Origin: a virus
IMG/VR virus record: IMGVR_UViG_3300021197_000168
Coordinates: 1-22,202 of that record
Direction: 5' to 3' (one strand)
DNA length: 22,202 bases
Shown here in pieces: positions 1 to 5,286 of this stretch. The position numbers were made by a program, and so were the translations under genes. The notes under the pieces are model-generated. The model worked only from the letters and a program-made list of their open reading frames with translations, made no database searches and was not told the origin of the DNA. Every line of letters begins with the position of its first letter. Position 1 is the first letter of the stretch.

Positions 1-366
1 TTTGGAGTGACGCAGGGTGTCAGAACCTTAGATGAGCAAAAGGCTAACGTAGCTGCAGGAAGATCACAGACCATGAGGTCTAAGCACTTACTTCAACAAA
101 CTGGTTTTAGTCACGCAGTAGATGTAGTAGCTTATGTTGGTTCTGATGTTTCTTGGGAACTAAACTTGTACGACAATATTTGTGACGCATTTAAAAAGGC
201 TGCAGAAGAAGTAGGTTGCAGTATCAAATGGGGAGCAGCTTGGAGTGAAGGAGATATAAGATCTTACCCAGGCAGCGCAGAGGATGCTATGATGGCATAC
301 GTAGACTTAAGACGCAGCCAGGGGCGTAGACCCTTTATCGATGCTCCCCACTTTGAGTTGATGTAA
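1..366 (+). CDS. Endolysin, M15-type (L-Ala-D-Glu) peptidase, 5' end cut by window edge
   Basis: Zinc peptidase of the M15 (VanY/LAS) type that would cut the peptide part of host peptidoglycan at lysis. Counting from the GTG at position 7, the zinc ligands appear as H27 (in SKHL), D39 (in HAVDV) and H115 (in DAPHFEL), with WGAAW at 75-79, the typical M15 spacing. The conserved start of the domain, of the type FGVTQGVRT..Q, begins at codon 1 of the window (TTT GGA before the GTG), so the true start lies upstream and the GTG is probably internal. There are about five extra residues between the SKH and the AVD halves of the metal motif compared with the usual SKHLTGHAVD. The stop overlaps the ATG of the next lysis gene (TAATG). 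Recognised from motif memory, not from a search. Confidence 0.9.
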   Translation, partial: FGVTQGVRTLDEQKANVAAGRSQTMRSKHLLQQTGFSHAVDVVAYVGSDVSWELNLYDNICDAFKKAAEEVGCSIKWGAAWSEGDIRSYPGSAEDAMMAYVDLRRSQGRRPFIDAPHFELM

Positions 367-728
367 TGCGATGGCTAATCCTAACTTTATTCTTATCTGG
401 TTGTGGTTTGAGTACTCTTCTGTCGCTAGGAGGATCAGACGGACCTACAGTAAATTCTAACGCACAGATAGGTGCTGAGAACAGACAAGCTGTAATGAGT
501 GTTGAACAAAACACTACTGCAGGAAGAGATGTAATCAAAAAAGAAGTAGAGACAGGAACTGTGGAAAACTTAGATATCATCAACACCAACATACCTCCTT
601 GGGTTATTCTGTTACTAATTTTAGGTTGGCTCTTGCCAACACCAACAGAAATGATTAGAGGTGTAACAGATTTTGTTTTAAGGCTGTTCGGAAGAAGAGA
701 TAATCCGAAGTACGACAGGTACAAGTAA
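366..728 (+). CDS. Small lipoprotein with C-terminal membrane segment, candidate unimolecular spanin
   Basis: A 120-aa protein. It starts with a short signal peptide and a textbook lipobox, LSGC at residues 10-13, so Cys13 should be lipidated; the following residues (GLS) contain no Asp, which fits outer-membrane sorting. A Ser/Thr/Asn-rich stretch (about 14-77) would span the periplasm. A hydrophobic segment (WVILLLILGWLLP, 79-91) follows, then a basic tail (RLFGRRDNPKYDRYK). Lipid anchor at the N terminus and membrane anchor at the C terminus is the topology of u-spanins such as phage T1 gp11, which join the inner and outer membranes in the last step of lysis. It sits directly behind the endolysin. 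The function is inferred from topology and context; an ordinary lysis-cassette lipoprotein or holin-like protein is the alternative. The membrane segment is rather short. Confidence 0.65.
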   Translation: MRWLILTLFLSGCGLSTLLSLGGSDGPTVNSNAQIGAENRQAVMSVEQNTTAGRDVIKKEVETGTVENLDIINTNIPPWVILLLILGWLLPTPTEMIRGVTDFVLRLFGRRDNPKYDRYK

Positions 729-1046
729 ATGGCTGTACCTGAGCGTGTCAAAAACAAAATGAAAGATGTTGGCCTCAAAGGTGTCAACAAACCGCAAAGG
801 TTAAATGATAGTAGTGATAAGTCACATCATGTGATGGCATCTGAAGGAGGCAAGTACAAGTACATAAAGTTCGGGCAGAAAGGTGTAAAGACAAACCAGA
901 CTGCAGGACAACGTAAAGCTTTTAAATCAAGACACGCAAAGAACATTTCAAAAGGTAAAATGTCAGCAGCGTATTGGGCAGACAAAGTTAAATGGAGTGC
1001 TTCTAAAACAAAATCTCCTTCTAAGAAATGGGTTAAAGGATCATAA
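729..1046 (+). CDS. Short basic conserved phage protein of unknown function
   Basis: A 105-aa Lys-rich protein starting right after the previous stop. It contains PERVKNKMKDVG near the N terminus, then KYKYIKFGQKGVKTN and a core FKSRHAKNISKGKMSAAYWA. I recognise this core from many marine phages and some large eukaryotic viruses, where it has no known function (possibly DUF6321; not verified). It has no signal peptide or membrane segment. The basic charge suggests nucleic-acid or virion-interior contact, but this is only inference. The PxxV(K/R)NKM segment recurs in the repeat protein at 2858-3295 as PTSVRNKMGYM. Confidence 0.75.
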   Translation: MAVPERVKNKMKDVGLKGVNKPQRLNDSSDKSHHVMASEGGKYKYIKFGQKGVKTNQTAGQRKAFKSRHAKNISKGKMSAAYWADKVKWSASKTKSPSKKWVKGS

Positions 1047-1050
1047 GATA

Positions 1051-1437
1051 ATGAACAAAAAAGAAATAATTATTTTTACGGCATGGGTAGGTTTAGCTAC
1101 TGCAATGGCAGCTTCATCTGTTTACGCAAAAGATTTCTCAGTAGCAGGTCAGACTGTCTCGTTTGGAGCAGCATCTGATTTAAACTACACAACTGGTTCA
1201 GAAGACTGGGAATGGGAAATGACACCATCAGCAGGTTTGTCTGCTATGGGTATTGGCTTAACGATGTCTACTGACATTGATATGCTTACTCTTGACGAAG
1301 GAGATATATTTCAAGGCTTAGACTTTACAGCAGACTACACTGTACCTAGCACAAACATTAGCTTGTACACTGAAGTATCAACAGACACAGACCTAGAGTT
1401 TGGTGATGTAACAGTAGGGGCTACGGTCAGTTTCTAA
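1051..1437 (+). CDS. Exported small beta-barrel-like outer-membrane protein
   Basis: A 128-aa protein. I chose the ATG at 1051 because AAAGGA lies 10 bases upstream and because it begins a clean signal peptide: basic start MNKKE, hydrophobic core, and a VYA cleavage site after A26. An upstream in-frame ATG at 997 would bury the signal and overlap the previous gene. The mature part (about 102 aa) has no Cys, alternates polar and hydrophobic/aromatic residues in about six possible strands (for example WEWEMTPSAGLSAMG, ISLYTEVSTDTDLEF) and ends in Phe (TVGATVSF). A terminal Phe after a beta strand is the recognition signal for outer-membrane barrel assembly. It is smaller than the 8-strand OmpX/PagP class, so it may be an incomplete barrel or work as an oligomer. 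A phage gene like this could alter the host surface, for example to exclude other phages; that is speculation. Confidence 0.7.
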   Translation: MNKKEIIIFTAWVGLATAMAASSVYAKDFSVAGQTVSFGAASDLNYTTGSEDWEWEMTPSAGLSAMGIGLTMSTDIDMLTLDEGDIFQGLDFTADYTVPSTNISLYTEVSTDTDLEFGDVTVGATVSF

Positions 1438-1631
1438 TGTGGATAGCGTTCATGCTCCTCTGTACTGGACCTTCTGCATTAACTTGCGAAATAATGGCTA
1501 AGACAGAAGCAACATTTCCTACAGAGCAAGCATGTGCTCAAGAAGCATTAATAGTAGCTAGGTACTTTCAAGAACAAGGGTATCTAGCAATACCAGATTG
1601 TAAAAAAATAAACATGGGAGTTTCATTATGA
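1437..1631 (+). CDS. Tiny secreted or membrane-anchored Cys-containing protein
   Basis: A 64-aa protein whose ATG overlaps the stop of the barrel-like gene (TAATG), so the two are likely co-translated. Residues 1-15 are hydrophobic (MWIAFMLLCTGPSAL) and could be a signal peptide or short anchor. Cysteines lie at 9, 17, 33 and 55, and the middle has a helix-like acidic stretch (TEQACAQEALIVARYFQEQ). The paired, spaced Cys residues would suit disulfides in the periplasm. I have seen similar short proteins near lysis genes of marine phages but know no function. Its 3' end overlaps the next small ORF by 4 bases (ATGA). Confidence 0.65.
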   Translation: MWIAFMLLCTGPSALTCEIMAKTEATFPTEQACAQEALIVARYFQEQGYLAIPDCKKINMGVSL

Positions 1632-1723
1632 GAATGGTAAGATGGATAGGAAGATACTTAAAAAGAGTAGCTTGCGCACTATTAAACATTAAATGCGGTG
1701 CAGATTGTAACTGTAAGGCTTAA
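1628..1723 (+). CDS. 31-aa cationic Cys-rich peptide
   Basis: This micro-ORF begins at an ATG overlapping the previous stop (ATGA) and has a good Shine-Dalgarno, GGGAG at 1616-1620, 7 bases upstream. It reads MRMVRWIGRYLKRVAC then ALLNIKCGADCNCKA: an N-terminal amphipathic cationic helix followed by four Cys (16, 23, 27, 29). It is too short for default gene callers. The ribosome site, the exact coupling with its neighbour and the filling of an otherwise empty 97-base gap support it as a real gene. The CxxxCxC end could bind a metal or form disulfides. Function is unknown; a membrane-active peptide or a regulatory leader for the gene pair downstream are both possible. Confidence 0.6.
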   Translation: MRMVRWIGRYLKRVACALLNIKCGADCNCKA

Positions 1724-1728
1724 AGACT

Positions 1729-1908
1729 ATGAAGAAGAAATCCACTGTTAATAAAGCAGCTAACTACACAAAACCTAGTATGCGTAAAACTTTGTTTAAC
1801 TCGATTAAAGCAGGTGGCAAAGGTGGAAACCCAGGTCAGTGGTCTGCTCGTAAAGCTCAGATGTTAGCTAAACAATACAAAGCTAAAGGTGGAGGATACA
1901 AGACTTGA
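1729..1908 (+). CDS. Basic protein, first half of a split two-part family
   Basis: A 59-aa protein with AAGG at 1715-1718, 10 bases before its ATG. Its core is SIKAGGKGGNPGQWSARKAQ followed by MLAKQYKAKGGGYK. I recall this motif as the N-terminal half of a short basic protein found in phages, chlorella-type viruses and some bacteria (possibly DUF5872; not verified). There it is followed in the same chain by a KSLKKW...RYLPKKAW...ATNxxK segment. Here that second segment is a separate ORF beginning at 1905, in the -1 frame. The GGGY codons at the end of this ORF also provide the Shine-Dalgarno (GGTGGAGG, 1888-1895) for the second ORF. Function unknown; basic and soluble. Confidence 0.7.
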   Translation: MKKKSTVNKAANYTKPSMRKTLFNSIKAGGKGGNPGQWSARKAQMLAKQYKAKGGGYKT

Positions 1909-2168
1909 AAGCTCCTCAAAAATCTCTTAAGAAATGGAGTCAACAGAAGTGGAGAACTTCTGATGGATCACCATCTAAGGGTAAGAAGAGGTACTTGCCT
2001 GATAAAGCATGGAAAGCTTTAAGCCCTGGGGAAAAGGCTGCTACTAACAAAGCCAAAGCTGCAGGAAACAAAAAAGGAAAACAGTTTGTTGCCCAACCAA
2101 AAGGTGTAGCAAAGAAAGTAAAACCTTACAGAGCTAGTAAGGGAGGCCTAGCTAGAAAGAAAAAATAA
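1905..2168 (+). CDS. Basic protein, second half of the split family, TTG start
   Basis: An 87-aa Lys-rich protein. The TTG start at 1905 overlaps the previous stop (TTGA) and lies 9 bases after GGTGGAGG, so reinitiation or coupling is well supported; there is no ATG near the N terminus. It contains KSLKKWSQQKWRTSDG, then KRYLPDKAWKALSPGEKAATN and KGKQFVAQPKG, which match my memory of the C-terminal half of the same viral and bacterial family as its upstream partner. It ends YRASKGGLARKKK, a GGL plus lysine tail seen again at the C termini of the 207-aa protein (3300-3923) and the 1205-aa protein (10271-13888). The two halves probably act together. Function unknown. Confidence 0.7.
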   Translation: MKAPQKSLKKWSQQKWRTSDGSPSKGKKRYLPDKAWKALSPGEKAATNKAKAAGNKKGKQFVAQPKGVAKKVKPYRASKGGLARKKK

Positions 2169-2171
2169 AAT

Positions 2172-2861
2172 ATGTCGTTTCTTACTAGCAGTATACCGTA
2201 CTTCAAAGCTTGGGTACGTAGAGAATACACAAAGAACTTAGAAGATTACTACGGAGAGTTCTTACACGCTATGGTAATTGGTGTAACCACCATGCCAAAC
2301 AGGACTCTGAGTTTCCAAGTTATCTTCACAGGTTGTGAATCAGATTTTGATGACTCACCTAACGTACATGGTGGAGCAATGTGGGCAAGGATGCCATTGA
2401 CTGCACTTGTAGCAGATACTCCCTTAGAGGAGTGGCCTACAGAGTTACCACCGTACTTAGCACAACCCTGGGATTGTATGTCGCATACTCACTCAGTACA
2501 CAAATTAGAAAGAGCCTCACCTGCTCCTTGGATAGCAAAGATAGATGGTGAGTTTTATCCTGCAAAGTATTACTTCACTGTTGATTACACAGACAATGAA
2601 GTAGCTGACGATCCTGCACAACATAAACAATCTCACGTCTTAGAGTTGTTAGATGCAGGAGAGTACACAGGTAACATGGTTGCGTTACCCAATAACAGAG
2701 TGAGAGTAACTCACCCTGCATGGTTTGAAACTGGTGAAGGTGCTCCAGATTTTAGACCTAACCAGAACATATATAACTCGAAAGAAAACGTGGACTACGT
2801 ATGGGATACGCAACGAGTCTTTAACAATTTGTACAGTATTAATGGTGAGGAAGAACAATGA
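2172..2861 (+). CDS. Conserved marine-phage protein of unknown function
   Basis: A 229-aa soluble acidic protein starting 3 bases after the previous stop, with only an A-rich stretch rather than a clear Shine-Dalgarno. It has no signal peptide or long hydrophobic segment. It contains several His/Trp-rich stretches (HGGAMWARMPL, QPWDCMSHTHSVHKLE, RVTHPAWFETGEG) and ends in NIYNSKENVDYVWDTQRVFNN. I have a general memory of this type in uncultured marine phage genomes, always unannotated. The conserved-looking His and Trp could mark an active site or metal site, but no family motif is recognisable. The ATG of the repeat protein downstream overlaps its stop (ATGA), so it belongs to the same late transcript. 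Confidence 0.75.
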   Translation: MSFLTSSIPYFKAWVRREYTKNLEDYYGEFLHAMVIGVTTMPNRTLSFQVIFTGCESDFDDSPNVHGGAMWARMPLTALVADTPLEEWPTELPPYLAQPWDCMSHTHSVHKLERASPAPWIAKIDGEFYPAKYYFTVDYTDNEVADDPAQHKQSHVLELLDAGEYTGNMVALPNNRVRVTHPAWFETGEGAPDFRPNQNIYNSKENVDYVWDTQRVFNNLYSINGEEEQ

Positions 2862-3295
2862 AGAAAATAAAGAAAAAGGGCATGGCTAATGGCGGTGCTA
2901 TGATGAAGAAAAAAGGTATGTCCAAAGGCGGTGCTAACATGAAAAAGAAAGGCATGGCTAACGGTGGTGTATCAATGAAGAAAAAAGGCATGGCAGCAGG
3001 AGGATTAAAAGATCCTAGTGCAAATCAAACTGGTCTTAAAAAACTACCAACATCAGTTCGTAACAAGATGGGTTACATGAACGAAGGTGGCATGCCTAAA
3101 AAGAAAAAGGGCATGGCTAACGGTGGTGCTATGATGAAGAAAAAAGGTATGTCTAAAGGCGGTGCTAACATGAAAAAGAAAGCTTATGCCAAAGGCGGTA
3201 CAGTAGCTACTTACAACGTAGGTGGTATGGTTAAGTCTTCTGGCCCTCTTAACACAGGGATTAAAAAAGCCCCTGACACTTATAACAAGGATTAA
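2858..3295 (+). CDS. Lys/Gly/Met repeat protein with KKKGMxxGG units
   Basis: A 145-aa, very basic, low-complexity protein coupled to the gene before it (ATGA). It is built from units of about 12 residues, such as KKKGMANGGAMM, KKKGMSKGGANM and KKKGMANGGVSM, in two blocks (about residues 5-49 and 77-118). Between them lies a different segment, SANQTGLKKLPTSVRNKMGY. The C-terminal part has AYAKGG and YNVGGMVKSSGPL. Proteins rich in this motif are common in marine phage genomes but have no assigned role as far as I know. High charge and Gly content suggest a disordered, protamine-like or peptide-tag role, possibly in the capsid interior. The DNA blocks are near-identical direct repeats, so copy number probably varies between relatives. 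Confidence 0.7.
   Translation: MKKIKKKGMANGGAMMKKKGMSKGGANMKKKGMANGGVSMKKKGMAAGGLKDPSANQTGLKKLPTSVRNKMGYMNEGGMPKKKKGMANGGAMMKKKGMSKGGANMKKKAYAKGGTVATYNVGGMVKSSGPLNTGIKKAPDTYNKD
2871..3182 (+). repeat. 81-bp direct repeat pair inside the KKKGM protein gene
   Basis: Copy 1 is at 2871-2951 and copy 2 at 3102-3182. By eye they differ at three positions in 81, all synonymous third-base changes, while the spacer between them is partly unrelated. Each copy codes for about two KKKGMxxGG units. Such identity at the DNA level points to recent duplication or conversion. Confidence 0.85.
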
Positions 3296-3299
3296 TACA

Positions 3300-3923
3300 A
3301 TGGCTTCTTACAAAGATTATAAAAGTATCTCTGCCGCTAAAAAAGCAGGATCAATATATTACATGAATAAGCAAGGCAAGAAAATGCTTGCTGTAACAAA
3401 AGAAGATTTAGATGCTTGGAAGAAAAAGAACAAAGGTAAGTACAAAGGTTCTGCTCTTACAGCTTGGGCTAACGCAAAAGGTAAAAACATTAGTGGTGCT
3501 CCATCATCTTCAAAGAAACCTAAAGCACGTCCAGGTTCAGCCAAGGATGTTATCACAGTTGAAAAACTACCTCCTGCTTTTACTATACCAACTAAAGGTA
3601 AACAAGCTAAAGAAAGCATTGGAGAGCGAGAGTCTAGATCTAAGCAAGTAGACAAAGTTAAAAAAGTTGCTGAAGAAGGTTTAGCAAAAGCTACTAAGTT
3701 TGACGAATGGTACAAAAAGAACGGAAGTAAGTACAAAAATAGAGCAAGAGCTATGGAAGCCTATAAGATGGGTCCAGGTAGAACAGAAAGCACTAGGTAC
3801 GGAAACTCTAAAGGTAGCTTACAAAAAAAGAAAAAAGGTTATGCTAAAGGTGGAATGACTGACTATCGTAAGAAAGGAATGTTTTACGGTGGTGGTATGG
3901 CTAGGCCTTCTAAAAAAAGTTAA
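3300..3923 (+). CDS. Basic protein with internal duplication and KKKGYAKGGM tail
   Basis: A 207-aa Lys-rich protein. I chose the ATG at 3300 because AAGG (3287-3290) lies 9 bases upstream and the previous gene stops at 3295; a longer reading from 3222 would overlap that gene. A segment near the N terminus, WKKKNKGKYKGSALTAWANA, is echoed near the C terminus by WYKKNGSKYKNRARAMEAYK, an internal duplication of about 20 residues. The middle is Pro/Ser/Lys-rich with charged helix-like stretches. The C terminus, KKKKGYAKGGMTDYRKKGM then FYGGGMARPSKKS, carries the same motif as the preceding repeat protein. Function is unknown; a virion-interior or DNA-contacting role is only a guess. Confidence 0.7.
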   Translation: MASYKDYKSISAAKKAGSIYYMNKQGKKMLAVTKEDLDAWKKKNKGKYKGSALTAWANAKGKNISGAPSSSKKPKARPGSAKDVITVEKLPPAFTIPTKGKQAKESIGERESRSKQVDKVKKVAEEGLAKATKFDEWYKKNGSKYKNRARAMEAYKMGPGRTESTRYGNSKGSLQKKKKGYAKGGMTDYRKKGMFYGGGMARPSKKS

Positions 3924-3936
3924 AAAGTAATTAAAG

Positions 3937-3942
3937 TATAAT
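3937..3942 (+). promoter_or_regulatory. Possible -10 element (TATAAT) before the virion protein pair
   Basis: A perfect TATAAT lies 14 bases after the 3300-3923 gene, in an AT-rich gap. No convincing -35 hexamer is visible at the expected distance, so this may be chance in AT-rich DNA. It is supported only by its place in a gap before genes likely to be highly expressed. Confidence 0.3.
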
Positions 3943-3950
3943 AACTATAA

Positions 3951-3995
3951 GTGGTCAACCCACACAAATCTAATCTATTAAAGTGGTAAAACCAC
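3951..3995 (+). promoter_or_regulatory. Two tandem GTGG...CCAC hairpins in the leader of the next gene
   Basis: Hairpin 1 pairs GTGG (3951-3954) with CCAC (3960-3963). Hairpin 2 pairs GTGGT (3983-3987) with ACCAC (3991-3995) over an AAA loop. The Shine-Dalgarno AAGGA (3998-4002) follows at once, 8 bases before the ATG at 4011. Neither has a U-tract, so they look more like mRNA leader structures or operator-like repeats than terminators. Confidence 0.45.
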
Positions 3996-4010
3996 GAAAG
4001 GAATATAATT

Positions 4011-4595
4011 ATGACAACAACTACTTTTACAAAAGGTATTGAAGAGTACGAAGATAACGTAACCTTTGGTACAGGAATTACAGGCACTGGTCTTGTACAC
4101 TCATTTGGAACACGTAAGATCCAAACATTTGTAGGATCACTAGCAGCTACAGATACTGATACAGCATATGCAGACGGTGACGTTCTAGTAGAGCTAGGTG
4201 CTCTAGATACATCTTCACCCTCAAGTATTGTAACGCCATCTAAGTTTTTTATTCATAGAGCTTTGATAGGTATCACAACTGCTGCAGGTCAAACACTTGT
4301 AGGTGGTCTATCTCTTAGTGCCACTTCAGGTACAAATACTAATGCTGCTGTTTCTTCAGGAACAGAGATTGTGGGTGCAGGTGTAACATCTTTTAACGAA
4401 CAGTTAAGTGCTACACAGTCAATCACTGAGGTTGATGTAAACTTTAATAACACAGCAGGTAACTACCACATATTTGTACCTAATATTACTGCTGCTATAG
4501 CAAGTAAAAACTTGTACGCATTTGCTACTACTACGTTAAATGCTGACGCATCTGCAGGCCGATTTACTGTTGAGCTAGAATACTCAGTATATTAA
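4011..4595 (+). CDS. Probable virion (decoration or head-associated) protein, beta-rich
   Basis: A 194-aa protein rich in Thr, Ala, Gly, Ser and Val with few charges, typical of beta-structured phage virion proteins. There is no signal peptide or membrane segment. Repeated strand-like runs (SKFFIHRALIGITTAAGQTL, GNYHIFVPNITAAIAS, FTVELEYSVY) suggest a beta sandwich. The start is set by AAGGA 8 bases upstream. With its own leader structures and strong ribosome site it is likely well expressed. It resembles in style the capsid-associated protein at 16180-16716, though I see no clear sequence identity. A role in head decoration is inferred from composition and context only. Confidence 0.6.
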   Translation: MTTTTFTKGIEEYEDNVTFGTGITGTGLVHSFGTRKIQTFVGSLAATDTDTAYADGDVLVELGALDTSSPSSIVTPSKFFIHRALIGITTAAGQTLVGGLSLSATSGTNTNAAVSSGTEIVGAGVTSFNEQLSATQSITEVDVNFNNTAGNYHIFVPNITAAIASKNLYAFATTTLNADASAGRFTVELEYSVY

Positions 4596-4607
4596 GGGAG
4601 ATAATAA

Positions 4608-4919
4608 ATGTCAACTTCCGTAGGCACATTCCAACCTAATACGTTACAATGGAGTGTACAAACAAAACAAACCGTAGATAATACAGCAGCTAACACAAAA
4701 CATTTTACCTGCACTGGTTTTAAAGTTGTACACCTTCACGCTGACCAAGAGTTTCTAATTAACTTTGGCACTGCAGAAGCAAACTGTGGTGCTAACGATT
4801 TAGAATTAGAAGCAGGTAATTACACTATTGCAATACCTGACGCTATTGGTGATACTGTTATAATGAATATCTTAGCAGCAACCAGTGATAACGTAACTAT
4901 TAAAGTAGTACTTTCATAA
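4608..4919 (+). CDS. Small beta-rich probable virion protein
   Basis: A 103-aa protein, 12 bases after its neighbour, with GGGAG at 4596-4600 before the ATG. It alternates hydrophobic and polar residues (FKVVHLHADQEFLINFG, LEAGNYTIAIPDAIGDTVI, DNVTIKVVLS), as in a compact beta domain of the kind found in head fibers, decoration proteins or tail accessories. Two Cys (CTG, NCG) are present. It is probably translated with the 4011-4595 gene and may work with it. A hairpin follows its stop. No family recognised. Confidence 0.55.
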   Translation: MSTSVGTFQPNTLQWSVQTKQTVDNTAANTKHFTCTGFKVVHLHADQEFLINFGTAEANCGANDLELEAGNYTIAIPDAIGDTVIMNILAATSDNVTIKVVLS

Positions 4920-4925
4920 AAAGTA

Positions 4926-4954
4926 ACAACCCTGCTAAAACATAGTGGGGTTGT
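4926..4954 (+). terminator. Hairpin after the virion protein pair (terminator or attenuator-like)
   Basis: ACAACCC (4926-4932) pairs perfectly with GGGTTGT (4948-4954), 7 bp. An inner CTA/TAG (4935-4937 with 4943-4945) closes a small AAACA loop. The sequence after it, ATTAAC, is not a good U-tract, so full termination is doubtful; partial termination or 3'-end protection of the upstream message fits better. Confidence 0.5.
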
Positions 4955-4975
4955 ATTAACATAAGAAAGGTTAAT

Positions 4976-5233
4976 ATGAAACTTAAAGGCACTAAAGTAT
5001 TATCAGATAAAAATAAAGTAATTGCTGAAAATATTAATGGTGATTGGGTATCTAAAGATGACTCTGTTTCTATCTTTACTATTTTAGACTTTGTTAAAGA
5101 TGCTGAAGTAGAAGAAACAGAGATGGTTCGTGCTCGTAACGAAAAGGGTCACTACATAGCTGATGACCCCGATACTCCAGAGAACGAAGCTTGGACAACT
5201 AAGATTGTAAAAAAAGTTACAGGAAAGTCATAA
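4976..5233 (+). CDS. Small conserved phage protein of unknown function
   Basis: An 85-aa soluble protein with AAAGG at 4966-4970, 5 bases before the ATG. The N-terminal half reads like a small beta domain (MKLKGTKVLSDKNKVIAEN, GDWVSKDDSVSIFTILDFV). The C-terminal half has RNEKGHYIADDPDTPENEAW, a pattern (RNxKGxYxADDPxTPxxNEAW) that I recall from short proteins in marine phages and cyanophages. Function unknown; possibly a minor virion or head-assembly protein given its place between virion and packaging genes. Confidence 0.6.
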   Translation: MKLKGTKVLSDKNKVIAENINGDWVSKDDSVSIFTILDFVKDAEVEETEMVRARNEKGHYIADDPDTPENEAWTTKIVKKVTGKS

Positions 5234-5272
5234 CGGCATAGTTAGTTCTTTAATTAGGTTAGGAGTGCTTTG

Positions 5273-5280
5273 GGAGGAGG
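5273..5280 (+). promoter_or_regulatory. Strong Shine-Dalgarno GGAGGAGG without a standard start codon behind it
   Basis: GGAGGAGG is the strongest ribosome site seen in the window. It is followed by CTC GTT ATC GAT CCA. No ATG, GTG or TTG lies in the next 50 bases in the reading frame of the gene it should serve. GTT (5284) or ATC (5287) are the codons at start distance, 3 and 6 bases away. Confidence 0.7.
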
Positions 5281-5286
5281 CTCGTT

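Noticed and set aside
335-790. 151-aa open frame on the - strand over the lysis lipoprotein gene
   Set aside because: It is antisense to two well-supported genes, has no ribosome site or sensible domain, and no other gene here is on the - strand.
997-1050. Longer N terminus (ATG at 997) for the exported barrel-like protein
   Set aside because: It would overlap the previous gene by 50 bases and hide a clear signal peptide; the ATG at 1051 has a ribosome site.
1888-1912. Programmed -1 frameshift joining the split basic ORFs
   Set aside because: No X XXY YYZ slippery heptamer or strong following structure is visible; a Shine-Dalgarno plus TTGA overlap explains the second ORF more simply.
3222-3299. 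Longer N terminus (ATG at 3222) for the 207-aa protein
   Set aside because: It lies fully inside the repeat protein gene in another frame; the ATG at 3300 has AAGG at good spacing and follows the previous stop.
3359-3736. - strand frame of 125 aa and a + strand frame of 79 aa (3412-3651) over the 207-aa gene
   Set aside because: Both are shadows caused by the Lys-rich codons of the real gene; composition is Leu/Phe or mixed, with no start signal.
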